From a virus: 36,534 bases of DNA. The notes below the pieces were generated by a model. That model had not been told where the DNA came from, did not search any database, and saw nothing but the letters and a program-made list of their open reading frames with translations. The stretch is from IMG/VR virus record IMGVR_UViG_3300048834_001270, positions 1-36,534 of that record. One strand, 5' to 3'. Below are positions 31,116-36,534 of this stretch, in pieces; the first letter of the stretch is position 1, and every line of letters begins with the position of its first letter. The translations under genes and the position numbers were made by a program.

Positions 31116-32944
31116 TTCGAGTAGGCGTTCATGAGCTTGCCCTCGACCCTCAGGGGGAGGTGGGGCGCCCAAGGCATTGGGGTTTCCATCACCCGGGTGA
31201 TGCATTCGAGGTCCTCGCGGGCGGAGACCTCGGGAAGCTCGAACACGAGTTCATCGTGGACGCTTAGGACGGGTAGGAAGCCGGCGTCGGCGCATCGGAG
31301 CCACGCGTAGGCGAGAACGTCGCGGGCGGTGGCCTGCGTCCAGTTCTCGGCCAGGAGGCCGCCGTAGACCCGGATGCGCTCACCGCCCACGGTGCAGGTG
31401 ATGCCGTCGTCGGTGACGCTGATATCGCGGTAAAGCAGGAACCGCTTCGACGCGGGGTCGTGTTGCGCGACCGGCAGCGGCAGCGCGTAGTGCTGGCCGT
31501 CCCGGGCTTCGCACGCCGCCTGAAGCCGGTCCCATAGGTCGACGATGAGCGGGTTGGAATCGCGGAACTCGGTCACGATCCGCTTGGACTCCGCGTCCGA
31601 GAGTTCGAGGCCCGCCATAACCCGGGCCACCTCTATGAACTTCCGCCACCCACATCCGAAGCCGAGGCCCAGCACGCGGGCCTTCGCGAGTTGGCGAAGT
31701 CCGGATCCAGTTCGGTCGCAGTAGCCCTTCAGCGGCTCGGGCTCGGCGTAGTCCATCGTCCGGCGGGCGTGGATCTCGTAGGCGTCGGCCTCCGGGTTTT
31801 CGCGGAAGAGGCGCAGGGCCTCGGTGTCCCCGGCGAGATAGAGCAGCACCCGGCTCTCGATCTGGCTGTAGTCGACGACGGCGAGCACCCGTCCGGGTGG
31901 GGCAACGATGGCGCTGCGGAGGTCAACGCCCTCGGCGGTCTTCCGGTTCAGGTTCTGGAGGTTCAGCCCGCCGCCGCCGGACCACCTGCCCGTGCTGGCC
32001 CCGAAGTACCGCAGCTCGTAGGCCATCCTGCCGTTCGGCATCCGCCGCGCCTCCATCGCTTCGAGCACCCGGGCAGTCCGGTTTGCCGAACGGATGCGCT
32101 GCATGTCCCGCGCCCAGCCGGTGCCCACCGATTCCGGGTTCGCGTCCGCCCACTCGATGAAGCCCGGGTCCTTCGCCGAGGTGCTGGCCGGGGCCTCGAC
32201 GCCCTTCAACTGGCAGGCGGCGCGGAACGACTTGATCGACAGCGCCCGGTCCCAGGGCAGCCCCGCCGACATCTCGGTGACCAACTCCTGGAGGCCTTGG
32301 CGACTCGCCCGAACATGCTCCCACTCGACGCAAAGCCCCCGCCGGCCCATCTCGGACGTCAGTTCGAAAAGGCGGCGCTCGTGCGCCGGCCAGTGGCGCT
32401 CCTGGTGGTTCCAAAGGGCGAGGCAGGCCAACGCGTCTCGACCGGCATAGCGGCGCATCTCGACGGCGAGGAATCCGTCTTCCATCGGGTTCCAGCCCTT
32501 CGCCCGGGACCTCGGCGCCTTGTCGAGTGTCTGAGCGAAGACGGCCTTCACTGCGCCGGCGAGGTCCCGGGGGAGTTGCAGGAAGGCGCAGAGGGCGGAG
32601 GAGCAATGCCATTCGGCGGGACCGCGGGCGTCCGATGGAATCGCCCCCAACTCGCGGAGCCGCTCGAACACGGCGCGGTCGAAGTCGCGGTTGTGGCTGA
32701 CCCAACGCCGCTCCGCGATGCTCGCCCACGGGAACTGTCGTGGGGCGCAGACGCAGGTCCGCTCGCCATCGGTGACCGCCACGAGATACGCGTGGAATCG
32801 CGGGTCGTGGCAGTAGGCCCAGTGGCCCAGTTCCTTCACCGAGTAGGCCGACGTGTAGAAGGTCTCGAAGTCGATGGCGACCAGGTCACCGGCCGGCTTC
32901 GATGCCCACACGTCTGGCGTCAGGATGACGGGTTCCGCGATCAT
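31112..32944 (-). CDS. Phage DNA polymerase, family A, with 3'-5' exonuclease
   Basis: The protein has 610 residues. The ATG at 32944 overlaps the upstream stop as ATGA. Earlier in-frame starts lie inside the nuclease gene. Proofreading domain: exo I LVAIDFETFY (D25, E27), exo II VSHNRDFDRAVF, exo III RYAGRDALACLALW. Polymerase motifs: A VDYSQIESRVLLYLAGD (about 355-371), B RQLAKARVLGLGFGCGW (about 415-430), C VLSVHDELVFE (about 558-568). The enzyme is a short phage-type PolA without a 5' nuclease domain. All metal-binding aspartates are present, so it should be active. Gene order with SSB, nuclease, primase and helicase shows a self-sufficient replication module. Confidence 0.9.
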   Translation of the reverse strand: MIAEPVILTPDVWASKPAGDLVAIDFETFYTSAYSVKELGHWAYCHDPRFHAYLVAVTDGERTCVCAPRQFPWASIAERRWVSHNRDFDRAVFERLRELGAIPSDARGPAEWHCSSALCAFLQLPRDLAGAVKAVFAQTLDKAPRSRAKGWNPMEDGFLAVEMRRYAGRDALACLALWNHQERHWPAHERRLFELTSEMGRRGLCVEWEHVRASRQGLQELVTEMSAGLPWDRALSIKSFRAACQLKGVEAPASTSAKDPGFIEWADANPESVGTGWARDMQRIRSANRTARVLEAMEARRMPNGRMAYELRYFGASTGRWSGGGGLNLQNLNRKTAEGVDLRSAIVAPPGRVLAVVDYSQIESRVLLYLAGDTEALRLFRENPEADAYEIHARRTMDYAEPEPLKGYCDRTGSGLRQLAKARVLGLGFGCGWRKFIEVARVMAGLELSDAESKRIVTEFRDSNPLIVDLWDRLQAACEARDGQHYALPLPVAQHDPASKRFLLYRDISVTDDGITCTVGGERIRVYGGLLAENWTQATARDVLAYAWLRCADAGFLPVLSVHDELVFELPEVSAREDLECITRVMETPMPWAPHLPLRVEGKLMNAYSK

Positions 32945-33744
32945 CCGAGGTCGGCCTTGCGAGGGTCGTAGCCGTTCTTGTAGCGCCAGAGCGCGGCCAC
33001 CATGCGAAAGGCCTGCCAGTCGCGAGTGGGATCGGGATGCTTCACGACGACCACGCGTCCGGGTTCCGTCGTCGAGATGAAGATGTTGGCCGCAAGGACT
33101 CGGCCGATGTGTTCCTCGCCCCAATACGTGGCGCCGTACGCCGCAAGCTGCATGGCCTGGTTGTCGTAGGCTTGAACGTCCTCGCCCGGCTTCGTCTTGC
33201 GGGTCTTGTAGTCGAGGATGCCGATGCCGTTTCGGCCGTACCGGAAGAGCACGTCGGCGGTGCCGGCGAATCCATGCTGCCGATTCACGAGGCGGGATTC
33301 GCGGTCGACGATTTCAATGCCGACTTGCTGCTTCCACGCGAGCACGGGCTCGACGTAGGTGCGCAGGTCCTCGGCGTAGGGCTCGCCCGCCATCGCGGCC
33401 TCGAGCGCACCGTGAATCATCGTGCCGAGGTCAGCGGCTTGCTCGACCTGCTCGAAGGCCACAGTGCGGACCCGGTTGCACCAGTAGTCCTCGGATTCTT
33501 CCTGAACCTTTGGAGTGCGGAGCGTGGCGAGGGCGACCTGGTCGAGCTTCCACTTTTCGAGACCGGGCTTGGCCAGGATGCCGAGGATGCCGGTGACGCT
33601 CGGGTAGAGGCCGAGGCGCTTGGCGTCGCGGATCGTGGTTGGACGCTCGCCCCGACCGTCGGAGGTCGGAAGACGATGAACCGGCGTACCGTCCTCGCGG
33701 TACCAATGACCGGCGGGGACCTTGTTCTTGCTCAAGACTGCCAT
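32941..33744 (-). CDS. PD-(D/E)XK exonuclease (RecB/Cas4-like)
   Basis: The protein has 267 residues. The start at 33744 is the first ATG after the upstream gene; longer frames are shadows. The motifs of RecB-type nucleases are visible: DLGTMIHGALEAAMAG (His motif), HGFAGTADVLFRYGRNG with the first Asp, IGILDYKTRKT (D-x-K) and YDNQAMQLAAYGA (Q-x-x-x-[YL] motif). In phages such enzymes process double-strand ends for recombination with an SSB or annealing protein. The SSB-like gene is two genes upstream. It is coupled to the polymerase. Confidence 0.8.
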   Translation of the reverse strand: MAVLSKNKVPAGHWYREDGTPVHRLPTSDGRGERPTTIRDAKRLGLYPSVTGILGILAKPGLEKWKLDQVALATLRTPKVQEESEDYWCNRVRTVAFEQVEQAADLGTMIHGALEAAMAGEPYAEDLRTYVEPVLAWKQQVGIEIVDRESRLVNRQHGFAGTADVLFRYGRNGIGILDYKTRKTKPGEDVQAYDNQAMQLAAYGATYWGEEHIGRVLAANIFISTTEPGRVVVVKHPDPTRDWQAFRMVAALWRYKNGYDPRKADLG

Positions 33745-33811
33745 GGTAAGATTGGGAGGAAGTGCGGGGAGGACCTGCGGCCGATCCTCCCCGCGTGGTT
33801 GGGGTTGGGGT

Positions 33812-34234
33812 TCAGACGGACAGTGCGGAGGTGTGAACCATCCGGTGGTGATCGGGGCACAGCCAAACGACGTGCAGAGGGTTGTCGTAGTCGGGGTGGT
33901 GGCCCTCGACTCGATTCTCACCGCAGACCACACACGGTTGGCGCACCAAACGACCGTCCCGGATCGCGTTGTTGACGGCGGTGTGGGCGCGGTATTTCTC
34001 CGGATGCCTCTGCCTTTGCAGAGGCTCGAAGCGACTTCGCCATTGCCTCCGGCGGAGGCTTCGGCTGCGGCGCCGGTCGTTTTCTCGGACCGCGTCGGGC
34101 GCGTCGATGCGCCGTCGGCGGGCGTACTCGATACAGCACTCCTTGCACTTGTTGAGATGACCGTCGGCCATCTGCGGATGTACGTAGAAGCGCTCAAGCG
34201 GCAGAAGCCGGCCGCATTGGATGCAGGGCTTCAT
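33812..34234 (-). CDS. Zinc-finger/HNH-like phage protein
   Basis: The protein has 140 residues and starts with ATG at 34234, 2 bp after the SSB-like stop. Two zinc sites are visible. The N-terminal CIQCGRLLPLERFYVHPQ ... CKEC has C-x2-C pairs. The C-terminal part has CVVCGENRVEGHHPDYDNPL then HVVWLCPDHHRMVH. The pattern C-x2-C ... [VE]-x-H-H-x-D-Y-x-x-P-L-x-V-x-W-L-C-x-x-H-H is an HNH-type domain frequent in phage replication operons. Whether it still cuts DNA is uncertain. Between the two there is a very Arg-rich middle (RRRRIDAPDAVRENDRRRSR), likely to contact nucleic acid. Confidence 0.7.
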   Translation of the reverse strand: MKPCIQCGRLLPLERFYVHPQMADGHLNKCKECCIEYARRRRIDAPDAVRENDRRRSRSLRRRQWRSRFEPLQRQRHPEKYRAHTAVNNAIRDGRLVRQPCVVCGENRVEGHHPDYDNPLHVVWLCPDHHRMVHTSALSV

Positions 34235-34236
34235 GA

Positions 34237-34806
34237 TCAGAAGGGGATGTCGACGTCATCGGCCACGATGCTCGGCGTCGTGGGCGCGGGTGCCGGACGC
34301 GGGGCTGCGACCGGCTGCGGAGCGACGGGCGCGGGAACCGGGGCTGGAGCTGGCGCGGCGAGAACCGCCGGCGTGGCCAATCCCGGCGGCACCGGCGACA
34401 GAGAGGCGATTGAAGCGAAGACTCCGACGCCGTCCTTGCGCTTCACGTGCTCGACCGTGAGCAGGCACTTCGCACCTTTGAGGGCGACGTAGTCCCAGCC
34501 GTACTCCGGGGCCTTGCCGAGCAGCCCCTTCAGGAATCCGAACAGGGTCGACTTCTCGTTGCCCGAGATTTTCATGCGGCGACTGGCCACCTTGAAGGGC
34601 TGGCCCTTCGCGTCGCGGAAGCCGAAGAGAAAAGTCGTCAGGTCGACCTTCTCGGTCTCCGTGGATTGGAACTTCGTGCGAACGACTCCGAACTCGTCAC
34701 GGACGTCGATGACGGTCGCGATGAAGGTGCCGGCGGGTGCAAGGGCTTCCCCGATCTGATCGATGAACGGATTGCTGTTGTCGGTGGGTTGAGTGAGTAC
34801 GGCCAT
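34237..34806 (-). CDS. Phage single-stranded DNA-binding protein
   Basis: The protein has 189 residues. ATG at 34806 has AAGGAA upstream. An OB-like beta-rich region covers about 20-125 (FIATVIDVRDEFGVVRTKFQ, KVDLTTFLFGF, LTVEHVKRKDGVGVFASI). A long Pro/Ala linker follows (APAPAPVPAPVAPQPVA). The protein ends in DDVDIPF, the acidic tip by which bacterial and phage SSBs recruit partner proteins. The core does not look like standard E. coli SSB, but tip, linker and operon position make the role likely. It would cover ssDNA for the polymerase and for recombination with the nearby exonuclease. Confidence 0.7.
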   Translation of the reverse strand: MAVLTQPTDNSNPFIDQIGEALAPAGTFIATVIDVRDEFGVVRTKFQSTETEKVDLTTFLFGFRDAKGQPFKVASRRMKISGNEKSTLFGFLKGLLGKAPEYGWDYVALKGAKCLLTVEHVKRKDGVGVFASIASLSPVPPGLATPAVLAAPAPAPVPAPVAPQPVAAPRPAPAPTTPSIVADDVDIPF

Positions 34807-34809
34807 GGG

Positions 34810-35187
34810 TCAGTTTCCTTTCTTGGTTGGCTGGGTTGCGTTTGTTGAGGTCGGTTGCCGGTTGGCTTCCGAAGACTTTCGTTTGGCGCGAATCGCGGCG
34901 CGCCGACGCTGGAAGGCCTCCGAACTGAGGTAGGTCTGGATGTCCGAGAGCCGGTACCGCTTGCGGCCGATGGCCGAAGTCGCGGGCACCTTCCAGAGGA
35001 TCAGGGCCTGTCGGGTGACGCCCAACCGGCGGGCGGCCTCGGCGCGAGTCAGGAGGGGCTCAAAGGTCAGCGGCTGGGAGCCGGGCTCGACGGCCTGGGC
35101 GTGGCCGCGCAGGACGCTAAGGGCGGCCTCCTTGCGGGCGTCCGAGGCCGCCAGGAGGATCTGGAGGAATTCCTCGACCCGGTTCAT
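34810..35187 (-). CDS. Excisionase/MerR-like HTH protein
   Basis: The protein has 125 residues. ATG at 35187 overlaps the upstream stop as ATGA. Residues 45-95 read PLLTRAEAARRLGVTRQALI then LWKVPATSAIGRKRYRLSDI, the HTH_17 (excisionase/MerR-like) pattern with a wing around G-R-K-R-Y. The C-terminus is basic (RRRAAIRAKRKSSE). It could control the replication operon or act as an excision factor. No integrase is in the window, so excision cannot be inferred. Confidence 0.7.
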   Translation of the reverse strand: MNRVEEFLQILLAASDARKEAALSVLRGHAQAVEPGSQPLTFEPLLTRAEAARRLGVTRQALILWKVPATSAIGRKRYRLSDIQTYLSSEAFQRRRAAIRAKRKSSEANRQPTSTNATQPTKKGN

Positions 35188-35366
35188 GGCGCGTCCTCCC
35201 CGAACCGGAAGCCGAACTCGCGGAAGAGATCCGCGGCGGCCGTCTTGCTGCCCTCCTCAGCGAGAGCGAGAAGGTGGTAGAACCGGAGGCCCCGCTCGGT
35301 CGGGGGGAGCGGCTTCACCGGGGCTTTCGCCCGGGAGCGCCTGATTCGCCGGTCGGTGATCTTCAT
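35184..35366 (-). CDS. Small basic protein, first gene of the replication operon
   Basis: The protein has 60 residues and starts with ATG at 35366; the alternative upstream start adds 12. It reads MKITDRRIRRSRAKAPVKPL then a helix (ERGLRFYHLLALAEEGSKTA) and an acidic end. Family not recognised. It is coupled to the HTH gene by ATGA. The terminator hairpin at 35405-35432 lies just upstream, so the operon promoter probably lies between 35367 and 35405 or overlaps the hairpin. Confidence 0.5.
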   Translation of the reverse strand: MKITDRRIRRSRAKAPVKPLPPTERGLRFYHLLALAEEGSKTAAADLFREFGFRFGEDAP

Positions 35367-35404
35367 CTCACCAACCCAGCGGGTGGCCCATTCCGGGCAC
35401 AAAA

Positions 35405-35432
35405 GAGGGGGTAGCGTCGTTGCTACCCCCTC
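35405..35432 (-). terminator. Strong Rho-independent terminator
   Basis: A perfect 11 bp stem GAGGGGGTAGC / GCTACCCCCTC with a 6-base loop (GTCGTT) is followed on the minus strand by TTTTGTG. It ends the transcript of the 35490-36534 gene just before the replication operon. Confidence 0.8.
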
Positions 35433-35446
35433 ATCACCAGCGTTTT

Positions 35447-35478
35447 GGCCACTTTGGGCAGGTGGCCCAAAAGTGGCC
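35447..35478. promoter_or_regulatory. Near-perfect inverted repeat (operator or second hairpin)
   Basis: GGCCACTTTGGGC and GCCCAAAAGTGGCC are inverted around the spacer AGGTG, with a single extra A in the right arm. It sits 11 bp after the stop of the 35490-36534 gene. On the minus strand it ends in AAAAC, not in T's, so it is not a standard terminator. A binding site for one of the HTH proteins encoded on either side is an alternative. Confidence 0.45.
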
Positions 35479-35489
35479 CACGCACCGGC

Positions 35490-36534
35490 CTATTGCCCTT
35501 GGCGCAGTACTTCCATCAGTTCGTCACGGACCTGGCGCCAGTTATCGGGGTTCAAGGCCTCCAAGCCTTCCATGACCTCGCTCCACAGGTCGGGTCCACA
35601 GGAATCGGCCTGTTGCTGATGGTCGAGGAACACCTCGTTGAACCTCTCGATGGGCGCTTGGCCAAGGCCTTTGCGGCGGATTTCCAACGTCGAGTACAGG
35701 AGGGCGTAGACCCCACCGCGATCCGCGAATTCCCGGAGCCGTCGTTCCAGACTCGATCGAGGCATCTGCAAGGCCTGGGCGGCGCCCCGCATCGAGCCGG
35801 CCGCCAGAATCACGAACACCCACGCGAGGAATGTTGGATCCACCCGCCGGGCGAGCTCGGTCAGCACCCGGGCCAGGTTCCGCTTCAAGGTCTCGTTCTC
35901 CTGGTTGATGGCGATCACGCGCTCGCCGAGCGTGTCGAGGCGCGTGTCCAGGTGGTCCTTTAGTTCGTGAACCGGCAGGTCCCGTGGCGCCAGATGTCGA
36001 CAGGCGATGCCGCAGCCGCCCTCGAACCCGCCCGGCGTCGGCGTGATCCGTTCGTTGAGCCCAACACCGGACACGCCCGCGGCCGTCAACATCCGGTCGA
36101 CCATCTCGCTCAACGAGGTGACGACCGCGCAACCCTCGGCGCCGACCCGGGCGATGACTTCCTGACTTTGCATGACCGCGGCGGCGTCATCCTTCGCCTG
36201 CACCCAGAACACCCGACGACGCTTCGGTCCGAGTGTGCAGGTGCCCAGGCATTCGATCCCCGGACCGGCGTTGCTCGATGGCGCGTCGATTCCAAGGGCC
36301 GTCCGTAGCCGCTCCCGCAACCCGACCATGTCCAGTCGGTAGAGAACGACCTCCGCTTCGGTCAGTTCCGTGTCTTCGTCGTCGATGCTGAACTCGGGGT
36401 CCGAGAACGCGGCCCAGCGGTCCTCGACTCGCCGCAGGCAGAGGAGGCCGCGCTCCGGGTGCAGATAGCTCGTGGCGTATTCCCCCGGACAGATCACCAG
36501 GAAGGATCGGAGCGCGTCATAACGTTCGCCGAAG
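35490..36534 (-). CDS. Protein with coiled coil and Fis-like HTH (5' end outside window)
   Basis: At least 347 residues. A GTG at 36497 could serve as start, but the same frame continues open and protein-like to the window edge (FGERYDALRSFLVICPGEYA), so the gene probably begins outside. The N-terminal part is mixed alpha/beta with a Cys-rich loop (IECLGTCTLGPKRRRVFWVQ). A coiled coil follows (about 200-240; INQENETLKRNLARVLTELA). Then AAGSMRGAAQALQMPRSSLE RRL, the Fis/NtrC-type helix-turn-helix (A-A-x-x-L-x-[IM]-x-R-[SN]-[ST]-L). The last ~80 residues are helical. It lies outside the replication operon, behind its own terminator, so it may be a regulator of phage or host origin. Confidence 0.65.
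   Translation of the reverse strand, partial: FGERYDALRSFLVICPGEYATSYLHPERGLLCLRRVEDRWAAFSDPEFSIDDEDTELTEAEVVLYRLDMVGLRERLRTALGIDAPSSNAGPGIECLGTCTLGPKRRRVFWVQAKDDAAAVMQSQEVIARVGAEGCAVVTSLSEMVDRMLTAAGVSGVGLNERITPTPGGFEGGCGIACRHLAPRDLPVHELKDHLDTRLDTLGERVIAINQENETLKRNLARVLTELARRVDPTFLAWVFVILAAGSMRGAAQALQMPRSSLERRLREFADRGGVYALLYSTLEIRRKGLGQAPIERFNEVFLDHQQQADSCGPDLWSEVMEGLEALNPDNWRQVRDELMEVLRQGQ

Noticed and set aside
1-36534. tRNA genes, integrase and attachment sites
   Set aside because: No cloverleaf-like segment, tyrosine or serine recombinase motif, or matching direct repeats at plausible ends were seen. The element ends may lie outside the window.

Overview
The window looks like a tailed-phage genome (a prophage or phage-derived island) from a GC-rich, Gram-negative host. 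The two giant RHS/YD-repeat proteins, their Asn- and Thr-rich repeat style and the predominantly leaderless or GTG starts are what I associate with Verrucomicrobiota (Pedosphaera/Limisphaerales-like) or Planctomycetes. That host call is an inference from protein style, not from a marker gene. No rRNA, tRNA, CRISPR array or integrase was seen.

Layout, read along the minus strand from right to left. (1) 36.5-35.4 kb: a gene running off the window with a Fis-like helix-turn-helix, closed by a perfect terminator hairpin. (2) 35.4-29.0 kb: a tightly coupled early/replication operon: two small genes including an excisionase-like HTH, an SSB-like protein ending in DIPF, an HNH-type protein, a PD-(D/E)XK nuclease, a family A DNA polymerase with proofreading domain, an AEP-type primase and a RepA/DnaB-like helicase. 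(3) 28.8-22.4 kb: an accessory and DNA-modification module: a PDDEXK-like protein, an HTH-like protein, ParB-like protein, C5-cytosine methyltransferase, HNH-AP2 endonuclease, CmoA-like methyltransferase, small terminase, a hypothetical protein, a RadC-like protein and a hypothetical protein, ending at a hairpin terminator. (4) 22.2-14.1 kb: the head module: GpA-type large terminase, gpW-like protein, lambda-type portal, S49 protease, scaffold-like coiled coil, major capsid protein and head-tail connector genes. A plus-strand three-helix membrane protein (20045-20407) interrupts it. (5) 7.7-4.3 kb: the tail tip: NlpC/P60 protein, a large tail-tip protein and a fibre-like protein.

The striking point is what lies between (4) and (5). 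Where the major tail protein, tail chaperones and tape measure should be, there is a divergently oriented block of about 6.4 kb (about 7.72-14.09 kb). It holds a secreted RHS protein of 1922 aa with a C39-like peptidase domain, a small downstream ORF and a frameshifted orphan RHS tip. The phage genes on both sides are broken at the junctions. A second RHS gene (69-4082) follows the fibre gene and is itself cut by the 3' end of an ISL3-type transposase at the left edge of the window. The phage is therefore probably tail-defective, and the region is a repeated landing site for RHS elements.

A second unexplained layer is a 16-17 bp motif (GGGAACGTTACGCTTCA or GGGACGTTACGCTTCA). It occurs six times, always in the same orientation, at gene boundaries of modules 3 and 4 and nowhere else that I could find. 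It is often followed by a short inverted repeat, and twice it is read through as part of the 3' end of a gene. It looks like a dispersed intergenic repeat family that has spread through the phage genes.
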